From Rhodospirillaceae bacterium (GTDB taxonomy: Bacteria > Pseudomonadota > Gammaproteobacteria > Steroidobacterales > Rariloculaceae): a stretch of 48,323 bases of DNA. A model generated the notes under the pieces. That model was not told the origin of the DNA. It did not search any database and was given only the letters and a program-made list of their open reading frames with translations. Below, piece after piece: positions 1 to 8,844 of the stretch. The position numbers were made by a program, and so were the translations under genes. The stretch is taken from assembly GCA_024638465.1 (NCBI GenBank), contig JAHEKF010000011.1:15531-63853 (forward strand), read 5' to 3'. Position 1 is the first letter of the stretch. The number at the start of each line of letters is the position of its first letter.

Positions 1-51
1 GTATGCCGCGACTCGCTCGTAGAGTCGAGACGCCGTTTTGAGCATCGCGTC

Positions 52-963
52 GTGATCTCTCACCCGACGGCTTACGCATTCCTGATTTTCAATATGGCGT
101 TGTGGGGCAGCACGCTGGTTGTCGCCAGGGCGACCTATGAAATCATCCCGCCTCTGGCGCTGGCGTTCTGGCGTTGGGTCGTAGCGGTCGTGGTGCTGCT
201 TCCCTTCGTCTGGAAGCAACTGCCAGCGGCGACGGATTATCTGCGGCAATCATGGCGCAGTCTTCTGGTGCTTTGCGTAGCGATGGTGGTCGGGAGCACG
301 CTGGCGGTCGTTTCCGTCAACTATACGACAGCGCTCAACGCGAGCCTGATCAACGGCAGCCAGCCGGCGATCACGGCGCTGGTCGCGTTTGTCGTAATCC
401 GTGAGCGGCTCGAGCTGGTGCGCGGGATCGGAATAGCCATCGCTTTCGTCGGAATCGTCGTCATGATTGCGCAGGGAGACATCGATATCCTGAGATCGAT
501 GCGGTTCAACGTGGGCGATCTCGTCATGGTCATCGCCGTTGTGGCGTGGGCGGTCTACGCAGTAGAGCTCCACCGGAAGGAAGATCAGCCGGGCAGTGAG
601 GTGTTGTTGTTCTTCATCGCAGTAAGCGGCCTGATCGGAGTTCTCCCTTTCTATGTCGTAGAGACTATCTACATTCGCGAGTTCGTGCCGAGCTGGCCCG
701 GCATTGCTGCAATTTTCTATATCAGTTTTTTCGCGTCGATCCTTGCGGTCGGGCTCTGGAATGTCGCGATACGCTCGGTCGGTGCGACTCGCGCGGCGCA
801 GTTCATCAACCTGATACCGGTGTTCGGAGCCACGTTCGCAATGATATTTCTGCGTGAGCGACTTTATCTATTTCACATTGCCGGCGCCTTGCTGGTGTTC
901 GCCGGAATCTTTCTTGCGATTCGCAAACGCGCCGCATCTCGCGCGGAGCGCTCCGCCGCTTAG
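52..963 (+). CDS. DMT-superfamily (EamA) inner-membrane transporter
   Basis: The 303-residue protein is almost entirely hydrophobic, with about ten predicted membrane helices arranged as two EamA repeats (roughly residues 5-140 and 155-292). The N-terminal ALWGSTLVVAR segment and the charged C-terminal tail are typical of drug/metabolite exporters. Members export amino acids, metabolites or drugs, and the substrate cannot be read from the sequence. The start chosen is GTG, giving the usual short N-terminus before the first helix. The frame stays open back to base 1, so a start outside the window cannot be fully excluded. No partner gene follows on the same strand that would hint at the substrate. 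Confidence 0.85.
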   Translation: MISHPTAYAFLIFNMALWGSTLVVARATYEIIPPLALAFWRWVVAVVVLLPFVWKQLPAATDYLRQSWRSLLVLCVAMVVGSTLAVVSVNYTTALNASLINGSQPAITALVAFVVIRERLELVRGIGIAIAFVGIVVMIAQGDIDILRSMRFNVGDLVMVIAVVAWAVYAVELHRKEDQPGSEVLLFFIAVSGLIGVLPFYVVETIYIREFVPSWPGIAAIFYISFFASILAVGLWNVAIRSVGATRAAQFINLIPVFGATFAMIFLRERLYLFHIAGALLVFAGIFLAIRKRAASRAERSAA

Positions 964-1047
964 ATCGGCGGACAGGGTCTTGGGCAGCTTGCGCCGCCTC
1001 TGGCGCCATGTTTTCATCACCGTACAAAGCCAATCGGGGAGAGATAG

Positions 1048-1503
1048 ATGCCTGCTGCGTTGAATCGAATGAATATCGCCCGCGCTCTGACGATCATCGG
1101 GTTTCTTATCGGCTTGCGGAGCGTCGGGTTTACCTGGGCTCATATCGGCGACGAGCTTTTCGTCCTTACACCGGAATCGCGATTGGCCGTCACGCATGCC
1201 TGGCATCATTATTTTCGCGAGGTGTTCGGCGACGGCGCCGCGATGATAGTCGTAGTGGTATTGCTCTACGTGCCCGCACAATTACGGCAGCCTGTCATCT
1301 GGTGGTCGATGCTGATACTTCTGCTCGGCTTTTACGCGCCGTTCTGGGTTGGTGTTCCGTTCATGACGGAACTCGGTGCGCCGAGCCTTTCGGCCGAACT
1401 CCAGCATCTCGCCATGGCGGTACCGCCGATTCTCGGCGCCTTCATCTGTCGCAGTGAATATTTTCCCGGCAAGGTCGGCGCTGTGAATGCGGAGCCGGTC
1501 TGA
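1048..1503 (+). CDS. orphan four-helix membrane protein, unknown function
   Basis: I do not recognise this 151-residue protein. It has about four hydrophobic segments (near residues 10-32, 65-78, 86-108 and 118-136) and a conserved-looking HAWHHYF stretch after the first loop. A good ribosome-binding site (GGGGAGAG, 8 nt before ATG) supports translation. It follows the DMT transporter on the same strand by about 85 bp and could be co-transcribed. The next gene is convergent, with only 4 nt between the stop codons. The base composition matches its neighbours, so there is no sign of recent transfer. Confidence 0.6.
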   Translation: MPAALNRMNIARALTIIGFLIGLRSVGFTWAHIGDELFVLTPESRLAVTHAWHHYFREVFGDGAAMIVVVVLLYVPAQLRQPVIWWSMLILLLGFYAPFWVGVPFMTELGAPSLSAELQHLAMAVPPILGAFICRSEYFPGKVGAVNAEPV

Positions 1504-1507
1504 AGAT

Positions 1508-1891
1508 CTAACGTAGCGGCATATTGCCGCCTGGTGCTCCGCCTTCCGGGCCGCTACCGGGCACGATGATCGACGACGCTGACTCGCGCCGCATTTCATC
1601 GAGCCGTTGCATGGCTTCCTCGAGCGCGGCTTTTGCATGATCGCCGAAGCGGGCGACTGCGGTTTCAAGCGAATCGGCTTCGACTTCGAAGCTTAGCGGT
1701 AAGGCGCCTGCCGGCGTCAGGATCTGCGTCTGCCCGACATAGATGTCTTTGCGTGTTTCGTCGCGGCTGCCGTCGGACTTGATCGGCGTCAGTTTCTGGA
1801 GGCTTCCCACGCGACGATCGGTAACGGTTTCCTCGCGGTAGAGATCGGTAGCCTCCATCTGGATATCTGGTTGCTGTGGAATGTCTGCCAT
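1508..1891 (-). CDS. conserved hypothetical cytoplasmic protein, 127 aa
   Basis: This soluble 127-residue protein has no signal peptide or membrane segment. It has a central beta-rich part around residues 48-72 (GQTQILTPAGALPLSFEVEA), an amphipathic helix at 73-107 and a glycine/proline-rich tail. It resembles uncharacterised proteins of similar length that I associate with proteobacteria, but I cannot name a function. The ATG chosen has a clear Shine-Dalgarno (AGGAAAGGA about 9 nt upstream). The frame remains open for a further 312 bp upstream, but that part is arginine-rich and looks non-coding. The amidotransferase gene is divergent, starting about 110 bp away. Confidence 0.6.
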   Translation of the reverse strand: MADIPQQPDIQMEATDLYREETVTDRRVGSLQKLTPIKSDGSRDETRKDIYVGQTQILTPAGALPLSFEVEADSLETAVARFGDHAKAALEEAMQRLDEMRRESASSIIVPGSGPEGGAPGGNMPLR

Positions 1892-2002
1892 GCCATCGGG
1901 TCCTTTCCTCGATTGATAGAGGCTGGTTCGAAAGGCGCATAGGCTAACATTGTTTCGCGCGCGTCGTCCGTAGCCGCGAGATCCTCTGTTAAGCTCCCGG
2001 CA

Positions 2003-2749
2003 ATGCGCAAGCTTCTGGTTTTTCAGCACGTTCCGTTCGAACCGCTGGGTACCCTCGATGCTCAGTTCCGGGCGGCCGGGTTCAGGATTCGTTACGTCAA
2101 CTTCGCGAGAGCGGGAGAGCTCAGGCCGGAGATCGGGCGTTATCACGGGCTGATCGTTCTTGGCGGGCCGATGAGCGCCTACGACGATGAGCGCTATCCG
2201 CATCTCGAGATCGAGGTCGACTCGATCCGCGCTGCCGTAGATTCGGGGATTCCGGTACTCGGAATCTGCCTCGGCGCTCAGTTGATAGCCCGTGCGCTTG
2301 GCGCCCGCGTGAAGCGCAATCCTGTCAAGGAAATTGGCTGGTATGAAGTCCGGCGTACCGACGCCGGGCGCAGGGACGCTCTCTTCGGGAAGTTCGGAGC
2401 GTCAGAACAGATCTTCCAGTGGCATGGGGATACTTTTGCGCTGCCCCACGGCGCCGAGCATCTTGCTGAGTCCGATGCCTGCGCGAATCAGGCCTTTCGC
2501 GTCGGAGATTGTGTCTACGGCCTGCAGTTCCACCTCGAGGCGGACCGGGCACTGATCGAACGCTGGCTCGAAACGCCCGTGCATATGCGTGAGTTGGCGC
2601 GACTCGAAGGCACGATAGATCCGCAGGTGATCGTCGCAGACACATCTCGTTACATGACGCGCGCTATGCAGCTTAGCCGCGAATTTTTCGGCGAGTTTAT
2701 CGAGCGTTTCTACAGCCCTCGACGGCGCGTCGCTTTGCCGTCGCGATAA
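2003..2749 (+). CDS. class I glutamine amidotransferase (GMP synthase-like)
   Basis: The 248-residue protein is a free-standing class I (triad) glutamine amidotransferase domain. The nucleophile Cys89 lies in the elbow GICLGAQL, and the catalytic His177 and Glu179 lie in GLQFHLE. An oxyanion-type LGGPMSAY segment sits near residue 53. Such single-domain proteins resemble the N-terminal half of GMP synthase. Some act in gamma-glutamyl amide hydrolysis or pair with an unlinked synthetase, so the physiological substrate is unknown. No Shine-Dalgarno stands out before the ATG. No synthetase gene is adjacent. Confidence 0.85.
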   Translation: MRKLLVFQHVPFEPLGTLDAQFRAAGFRIRYVNFARAGELRPEIGRYHGLIVLGGPMSAYDDERYPHLEIEVDSIRAAVDSGIPVLGICLGAQLIARALGARVKRNPVKEIGWYEVRRTDAGRRDALFGKFGASEQIFQWHGDTFALPHGAEHLAESDACANQAFRVGDCVYGLQFHLEADRALIERWLETPVHMRELARLEGTIDPQVIVADTSRYMTRAMQLSREFFGEFIERFYSPRRRVALPSR

Positions 2750-2877
2750 CGATCTCGCGACATTGCGTTGCGCGGCTCGCGCTCAGGCGATAGTCCGGTG
2801 GCTGTTTGCGTCCTTCCGTGGGAGGCGCTAGCGTGTAACTGCGCGTCATGGCGCGCCTCTGGGTCTGGAGCACATCG

Positions 2878-4164
2878 ATGACATTTACGCAACGCATTCT
2901 CATCGCGATGGCGGCCGGAATTGCCGTTGGCGTGTTCCTGAATATGCTCGGAGCGAACTTCCAGGCAGTCACCGATTTTCTCGTGGACGGTCTTTTCTAC
3001 GTGCTCGGCTCCATTTTTATCGCGCTGCTCAGGCTAATGGTCGTTCCGCTCGTGCTGGTGTCGCTGGTCTGCGGCGTAACGGCGCTTGGCGATCTCAAGG
3101 CTCTCGGTCGCGTCGGCGTCAAGACGCTCGGTCTTTATCTCCTGACGACGGCCATTGCTATCTCGATTTCGCTGTCGCTTGCCAATGCGCTCGATCCAGG
3201 GCAGGGCTTTCAGCTCGAGGGAGAAGAGTTCACTTACGAGTCCAGCGAGCCACCACCGTTCGCGGACGTCATTATCAACATGTTCCCCGAGAATCCAGTT
3301 CGCGCGATGGCAGAAGATCAAATGCTGCAGATCATCCTGTTCGCGCTGCTGCTGGGATTCGCAGTCTCCGCTTGCGGCGAGCGCGGGCAAAGAATTGCTT
3401 CGTTATTCGAGGATCTGAACGAAGTGATTCTGAAGATGGTTCTGATCATTATTAAAATCGCCCCGATCGGCGTATTTGCATTGATCTCCAGGACCTTCGC
3501 AACCCAGGGGATCGAGATTTTTCGGCCGTTGCTCGGCTACTGTTTCGTCGTAGTCGCTGGTCTGCTGCTGCATCTGTTTTTCACTTACGGTGGCCTGTTG
3601 CGAATCACGGGTCTGAGTCCCTCGAAATTTCTATCTCAGATGCGAGCACCGATGTCGTTCGCTTTCAGTACTTCGTCTTCGGGAGCAACCATTCCGGTAA
3701 CGCTGAATACGGTCGAGACGAGACTCGGCGTCAAGAACTCGATCGCGTCATTTACCGTGCCGCTCGGTGCGACGATCAATATGGATGGCACTGCCATCAT
3801 GCAGGGAGCGGCAACCGTGTTCATTGCGAATGTCTATGGTATCGATCTTGCGATTGGGGACTATTTGACGGTCGTGCTGACGGCGACTCTTGCATCGATC
3901 GGTACGGCCGCGGTGCCGAGCGCCGGTCTGATCATGCTCGCGATGGTGCTGTCCCAGGTCGGCTTGCCGGTTGAGGGGATTGCGTTGATCATAGGCGTCG
4001 ATCGCCTGCTCGATATGCTACGAACGGCAGTCAATGTCGCAGGCGACGCGGCCGTGACCTGTTTCGTGGCACGGTCGGAAAATGCGCTGGATCCAGAAGT
4101 GTTTGCCGATACCCGCGGGGTACTCGATCCCGAGGTGCGGCGCGAGTCGCTGGCCGGAAACTGA
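2878..4164 (+). CDS. dicarboxylate/amino acid:cation symporter (DAACS family)
   Basis: This 428-residue transporter belongs to the GltP/DctA-type family, which takes up glutamate, aspartate or C4-dicarboxylates with Na+ or H+. Diagnostic motifs are the serine-rich re-entrant loop (STSSSGATIPVT) and the cation-binding TINMDGTAIMQG, both in the C-terminal half, plus eight or so membrane helices. An ATG ten codons upstream is possible, but the chosen ATG has a good Shine-Dalgarno (CTGGAG) and puts the first helix at the correct place. proC follows with no gap, so the two are probably co-transcribed. This fits a link between glutamate/proline uptake and proline synthesis, although that link is inference. 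Confidence 0.9.
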   Translation: MTFTQRILIAMAAGIAVGVFLNMLGANFQAVTDFLVDGLFYVLGSIFIALLRLMVVPLVLVSLVCGVTALGDLKALGRVGVKTLGLYLLTTAIAISISLSLANALDPGQGFQLEGEEFTYESSEPPPFADVIINMFPENPVRAMAEDQMLQIILFALLLGFAVSACGERGQRIASLFEDLNEVILKMVLIIIKIAPIGVFALISRTFATQGIEIFRPLLGYCFVVVAGLLLHLFFTYGGLLRITGLSPSKFLSQMRAPMSFAFSTSSSGATIPVTLNTVETRLGVKNSIASFTVPLGATINMDGTAIMQGAATVFIANVYGIDLAIGDYLTVVLTATLASIGTAAVPSAGLIMLAMVLSQVGLPVEGIALIIGVDRLLDMLRTAVNVAGDAAVTCFVARSENALDPEVFADTRGVLDPEVRRESLAGN

Positions 4165-4989
4165 TTGCATGGTGTGGAATTGACAGAGTCGAAAAATATC
4201 CTGGTCGTCGGTGGCGGCAACATGGGTCGAGCCCTTGTCGGCGGCTGGCTCGGCAACGGGCATGCACCCGCGCGCATCCATGTGGTCGATCCGAGCGACG
4301 ACGCGCGCGCCGCAATGGCGACGCTCGGTGTTACGGCCTCGGCGGAGCTAGCGGAGATGCCGGACGCCGTCGATCTGGTCATGCTTGCCGTCAAGCCGCA
4401 GCAACTCGAGAATGTCGTGCCGGCCTATCGGACGCTTTGTCAGCATGGTCCCGTCGTTCTGTCGATAGCAGCCGGTAAGCGCATCGGATTCTTCGAGCGG
4501 ATTCTGGGCGCCGACGTCGCTCTGGTACGGGCGATGCCGAATACGCCGGCGGCCATCGGTCAGGGAATGACTGTCCTGACCGCGAACGCAAGAGTCAGCG
4601 CACAGCAGAGGTCGCTCTGCGAATCGCTGATGCGTGCGGTCGGTGATGTCGCGTGGTTGGACGATGAGAATCTCATGGATGCCGTGACGGCGGTTTCGGG
4701 TAGTGGTCCGGCTTACGTTTTTCTTCTGATCGAATGCCTTACCGATGCGGCCGTTGCCGTCGGGCTCGACCGGAAACTCGCGCGGCAGCTGGCGGAACGG
4801 ACCGTCGCCGGTGCCGGCGCATACGCGGAATCGTCGGAGGCGAATGCCGGCGAACTGCGGCGCCAGGTAACGAGCCCGGGTGGCACTACCGAAGCGGCGC
4901 TCGACATTCTGATGAGCGAGGATGGCCTGCCGGCGCTTCTGCGCCGCGCCGTCGCAGCGGCGAACGAGCGCAGCCGGGAGCTGGCCTGA
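4165..4989 (+). CDS. proC: pyrroline-5-carboxylate reductase
   Basis: ProC reduces 1-pyrroline-5-carboxylate to L-proline with NAD(P)H, the last step of proline synthesis. The Rossmann nucleotide site is seen at the N-terminus (VVGGGNMGRALVGG). MPNTPAAIGQGMT and the C-terminal signature VTSPGGTTEAAL are also present, and the length of 274 residues is normal. The start is uncertain: TTG immediately after the preceding TGA, or GTG at 4174. Neither is preceded by an ideal ribosome-binding site, although GGAAA lies 4 nt before the TTG. In many gammaproteobacteria proC lies between yggS and yggT beside pilT/pilU; here none of these are adjacent. Confidence 0.92.
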   Translation: MHGVELTESKNILVVGGGNMGRALVGGWLGNGHAPARIHVVDPSDDARAAMATLGVTASAELAEMPDAVDLVMLAVKPQQLENVVPAYRTLCQHGPVVLSIAAGKRIGFFERILGADVALVRAMPNTPAAIGQGMTVLTANARVSAQQRSLCESLMRAVGDVAWLDDENLMDAVTAVSGSGPAYVFLLIECLTDAAVAVGLDRKLARQLAERTVAGAGAYAESSEANAGELRRQVTSPGGTTEAALDILMSEDGLPALLRRAVAAANERSRELA

Positions 4990-5018
4990 GCCAACCCCTG
5001 GCTGCGCCTAGTCCCGGG

Positions 5019-6563
5019 CTACCAGGTGTACCGAACCCGGTACTGCAATACCGCCTCGCCGTCAGCCTCGACCGTGACCGGGAAATGCACCGTCCGCGCG
5101 TCCTGACGGTCGTAGTCGTGGCTTGACTGTACTATGTCGTTGTTCGTCCAGCGGAACATCGTTTCCTTGACCAGGACCTCGACGGGCTCGTCCTTGTGGT
5201 TGCGGAGCACGACTTCGATGGTTTCTTCCATCCACTCGCGGTCGTAGTCGGCGCGGAAATCGACCTGACGCCGCTCGCCGACGATATCGAAAGCGGATCC
5301 GAGCTTGATGACGACGGTCTCGTCTTTCGGCGTATGGTCGATCACGTCCTCGCCGATCAGTTCGAGCGTGTTGTCAGCGGCGTCCAGTTGCGACACCCGG
5401 ATCCGGCCAGCCGGCATGGGCATGCCCAGCCCGACGTCTTCGTCATTCTCGAACTCGACGTAAACATCGACCTTCGTGTTCATCGGTAAGCCGAGGTCAC
5501 GTTGCGTCGCGGGACTGCCGTGGTACCCGTAGTACGGTTGGATGCCGTAGTACACGAAGCGCTTGGTTGCGGGGACGCTCGCGACCTGGGGCAGGAATTC
5601 GATTTGTTTCGTCGAGTTCTCCGGGATCGTCGTATTTCGTCCGAGCGTGTACAGATGGAACTCGAAGAAACTTTGTTGTTCGAAACCCTGTGGTGCGGCC
5701 TGGTCGTAAGACGCGACTTCTTCGAGTGCGTATCTGACGCGCGATGCGGTTGCCTGTTCCGCGCGATTGACGTCTCCGGCGATGAGCTTGAGACGGGCGT
5801 TCTCATAGCTTGCTCCCGACCGGTTCAGGATGCTGACCCATCCGCCGACATCGAGAAAACCGCTATTCGCGACATCGCTGTCGCGGTAGGTCAGATTGTA
5901 ATCCGCCCACCATGTCAGCCCGCCGGTCTGATAGCTTACGCGAGCGTCGTGCTGGCCGGCCGCTTCAGCCGCGACGTCCCAGATCAGTGTCGGTCGCGTC
6001 ATCAAACCACCCGGCAGATCCGGGAAATGGATGTTCGTGTAGTTATTGATCGAGTGGATGCGGCCGTCATCGCCGGCAAGGATCAGTCCGCCCTGTGCGC
6101 TCAGCAGCCGGCCTTCGATTTGCACCAGATCCGAGCCGGTGCCCTGATCCACGGTAATGCGCTGATCGATGTAGCGCTCCATGAGCTTCTGCGCATTAAC
6201 GAGATCGAACTGGTAGCTCTGTTCGAGTACCCGCGTCCCGTCCGGGTCCGTTAACGACTGGAAGCTGACGGTCGTCGGGTCGATAAAGGCGGCAACATCC
6301 GTGAAGTTCAGGCGGTTCATGCCGCGTTCGAGATTCAGTTCGCGCAGGTGACGCACCATTGCGTATCCCGGGACCGAATTGCCGTAGTAGCTGCCCTGGC
6401 CCGGGACAGGCCGATAGAGCTCGGGGGAAATCGCTCCGGGGCGGTTACTCGAATAGATCGTGAGCGCCGTCTCGCTCGTCTCATCCTGCGCCGTGACCGG
6501 TCCGGCCGCGGCGAGGGTCGCGGCTGTCGCGATCGTCAACAGGGTTTTTCGGTTGCCTGACAT
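5019..6563 (-). CDS. exported DUF4139 domain protein
   Basis: The 514-residue protein begins with a Sec signal peptide (hydrophobic stretch to about residue 22, cleavage near TAQ). The body is a beta-rich DUF4139 region in which tryptophan/tyrosine-rich strands such as GGLTWWADYNLTY are characteristic. The expected location is periplasm or cell surface. Family members are uncharacterised in most bacteria and related folds appear in eukaryotic mucoidy-like proteins, so no function is proposed. The ATG has a strong Shine-Dalgarno (AAGGAGACGACG). It is convergent with proC and lies downstream, on the same strand, of a lipoprotein gene that ends at an intrinsic terminator, so it is probably a separate transcription unit. 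Confidence 0.8.
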   Translation of the reverse strand: MSGNRKTLLTIATAATLAAAGPVTAQDETSETALTIYSSNRPGAISPELYRPVPGQGSYYGNSVPGYAMVRHLRELNLERGMNRLNFTDVAAFIDPTTVSFQSLTDPDGTRVLEQSYQFDLVNAQKLMERYIDQRITVDQGTGSDLVQIEGRLLSAQGGLILAGDDGRIHSINNYTNIHFPDLPGGLMTRPTLIWDVAAEAAGQHDARVSYQTGGLTWWADYNLTYRDSDVANSGFLDVGGWVSILNRSGASYENARLKLIAGDVNRAEQATASRVRYALEEVASYDQAAPQGFEQQSFFEFHLYTLGRNTTIPENSTKQIEFLPQVASVPATKRFVYYGIQPYYGYHGSPATQRDLGLPMNTKVDVYVEFENDEDVGLGMPMPAGRIRVSQLDAADNTLELIGEDVIDHTPKDETVVIKLGSAFDIVGERRQVDFRADYDREWMEETIEVVLRNHKDEPVEVLVKETMFRWTNNDIVQSSHDYDRQDARTVHFPVTVEADGEAVLQYRVRYTW

Positions 6564-6630
6564 CGTCGTCTCCTTGTTCAGAATCGTGTCTCTGTAGTTA
6601 GAAACGGCGCATCATGGCGATCGGGGTTAA

Positions 6631-6669
6631 AAAAACGAAAAAAAACCCCCGCGCCCTGCGGCGCGGGGG
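6631..6669 (-). terminator. strong Rho-independent terminator of the DUF4382-type lipoprotein gene
   Basis: A perfect 10-bp GC-only stem (arms 6646-6655 and 6660-6669) closes a 4-nt loop. Read on the minus strand it is followed by a T tract interrupted only by CG. It lies 18 bp past the stop of the upstream lipoprotein gene and before the DUF4139 gene, separating the two units. Confidence 0.92.
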
Positions 6670-6687
6670 TCTGAGGGGAGGAGTCGG

Positions 6688-8628
6688 TTACTCCTCAGGG
6701 GGGACCAGATAGACAGCGATCTTGTACGCGGTCAGCGTATTCGTCACTTCGTCATATCGACCGTAGGCCGACAGCGAGCGCGCGCCGCTGAAGCTATTGA
6801 GCCTGAGCGTCAGCTCGTCGACGAAATCGGTGAAATTCCGGAACAGCTCCACATGACCCGGTTCCGCGATGCCGTATAGTGCGCGGCGGGAATCGGTCGG
6901 AGCAATCAGCGGTGAGCCAGGCAGCTCCAGCAGGCTGATCGGCTCTTCGCGGCCGATCTTGATGTGGTGCCGCTCGCCAATCTCGCCATTATCGAGATTC
7001 AGCACGAGCCCATCGGAACCCATGGACATGAACGGTGCAAGCGTGCCGTCTTCATCCCAGCTCATTCCGAGTACCGAAGGGATGCTGCGATGATCGACAA
7101 CGGTGCGGCCTTCGAAATCCGGCGGCGCCATGCCGAACGGAGTGACGAAGCCCATGACCTTGACGCTTCGGTCCGTCTCGACGTTCGCGAGCGGTAACGT
7201 GCTGGTCGCGACTTCGTAGTCGGCAGGGTTGGCATCGACATCAGATGTCATTCCCGTGCCGGAGAAATCGAAGTGATCGATTCCAAGCCGGTCGATACCA
7301 CGCAGAGCCATGTTGAGCTGGCCCGGCATGACACTGGTTACGCGGCCGTGGAGATGCGTAACGAGCAGCCGAACGCGGCCGTCGGTTGCGTCGAGAATGG
7401 GCACGATGATCGGCGCGACCTCCGGGTCTGCCGCATCAGCAGGCTCTGCATCGGGCGATACGATCGTTCCGAATGCCGCGATTCGCTGACCGACGGAAAT
7501 GGCGTCATCGTTCAACAGCGCATCGTTACTGATCTTGAACACTCGCGTTTCCGGACCGACGTTGACGATGATCGTGCGATGGAACCGCGCGACACGGTCG
7601 CGGCGGACGGCGAAAGCGCCCTTGACGGTCAACTGGTCACCGCTGCGGGCAACGACGTTGCCGAACACCGCGTCGATATCTTCGCCGCCGACGCTAAGGC
7701 CAGCGTGGACGATTTCGGCGGTAAATTCGCGCTCGGCGACATTCAGCGTGCCGAATGCGACAACGACCGTCCGTGTGGGCAGTTCCGCGAGGGCCTCGAG
7801 GCCCTCCTGGCCCGTGTGCATCGTGTCGCCGATTTCGAAGCTCGTCTCGCCGGTCGTGTTAACGACGACTTGACCGTGCTCGCCATCGCGGCGATGCCAG
7901 GGGCGAACGGCGACGGTATAGGTGGCAGCGTCGAGATCGACTCCGAGGAGAGCGCCGCGCAAGCGCGTTTCCTTCTCGTCGACGGGTTCGACTTCGGCCA
8001 CGATATACGGCTGAGCAGTTACCAGTAACGGCGACATCGTGGTGTCGACGACGTGCGACGCCGCAAGGTCGAAGTCAACGCTGAGCAGCGCGACGCGACC
8101 GCGTGTCACGATCAGACGATCGTCGTCGGCAAGCCGGATTTCGAGATCCGTCACGCCGAGCGGCTGTCCGGTATCGTCGACGACGGTCGCGGGAACGATG
8201 TCCCCGCCGGCCTCAACGTAGACCTCGGCATTCGTGTAATCGAGGCGAATCGAACCACCGGCGATATCGCCGGGAGCCGTCGTCACCGCGCTCAACACTT
8301 CAGAAAGATCTACCAGCTGCGCGAAATCGACTCGCGTCGCCGCGGGCAGCGTTTCGACTGTCGATCCGTCCTGTCGCTGCAGTGTCAGCGAAAGAATGTC
8401 GACGGAGTAACTGACGAAGTCTCCTTCGGCGTCCGTTACGCTGACAAGCACCGTGCCGCACTCGGCGGCCGTGGCGGGATCGTTGGGATCGCAGGTTGCG
8501 GAATCGTTGATCGCTTGCGCAATCGGGGAACCGGATCCCCCTCCGCAGCCCGCAATGAGTAATACCAGTGCCGTGAGTGACACTGCGCGCAAGATTGCGC
8601 TTATTGGGCGTCCTAGCATCGTAAACAT
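6688..8628 (-). CDS. large DUF4382/DUF5666-type lipoprotein
   Basis: The 646-residue protein has a lipoprotein signal with lipobox LIAGC (lipidated Cys at about residue 28), followed by a glycine/serine-rich spacer. Residues of about 57-190 look like a DUF4382 domain (GTVLVSVTDAEGDF and following strands). The rest consists of beta-barrel-like modules of the DUF5666 type, recognisable by short recurring units such as GNVVARSGDQLTVKGAF. It is predicted to be anchored in the outer or inner membrane facing the periplasm. The start has GGAG 7 nt upstream. Family function is unknown, and surface adhesion or binding is only a guess. It is divergent from the GGDEF-EAL gene across 216 bp. Confidence 0.75.
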   Translation of the reverse strand: MFTMLGRPISAILRAVSLTALVLLIAGCGGGSGSPIAQAINDSATCDPNDPATAAECGTVLVSVTDAEGDFVSYSVDILSLTLQRQDGSTVETLPAATRVDFAQLVDLSEVLSAVTTAPGDIAGGSIRLDYTNAEVYVEAGGDIVPATVVDDTGQPLGVTDLEIRLADDDRLIVTRGRVALLSVDFDLAASHVVDTTMSPLLVTAQPYIVAEVEPVDEKETRLRGALLGVDLDAATYTVAVRPWHRRDGEHGQVVVNTTGETSFEIGDTMHTGQEGLEALAELPTRTVVVAFGTLNVAEREFTAEIVHAGLSVGGEDIDAVFGNVVARSGDQLTVKGAFAVRRDRVARFHRTIIVNVGPETRVFKISNDALLNDDAISVGQRIAAFGTIVSPDAEPADAADPEVAPIIVPILDATDGRVRLLVTHLHGRVTSVMPGQLNMALRGIDRLGIDHFDFSGTGMTSDVDANPADYEVATSTLPLANVETDRSVKVMGFVTPFGMAPPDFEGRTVVDHRSIPSVLGMSWDEDGTLAPFMSMGSDGLVLNLDNGEIGERHHIKIGREEPISLLELPGSPLIAPTDSRRALYGIAEPGHVELFRNFTDFVDELTLRLNSFSGARSLSAYGRYDEVTNTLTAYKIAVYLVPPEE

Positions 8629-8844
8629 CGGTTTCTCCTTGAATCCGTCCTACCCCGGCAAGAACGCGCCGCGGGCCGTGACGTTGACGCAGCGCCGAAA
8701 TCTGTCGCGCTTATGTCGCATCCAGATCGCAGCGTCTCAGTGCGATATCGGACATTTCTCTCGATTCCTCTTGTATTCTCGCGAGTTACTGTCACAATCG
8801 AATGCGGTTTCAAGGCAGGAGCTGCGGTTCTGCAGTCCTTGTAG

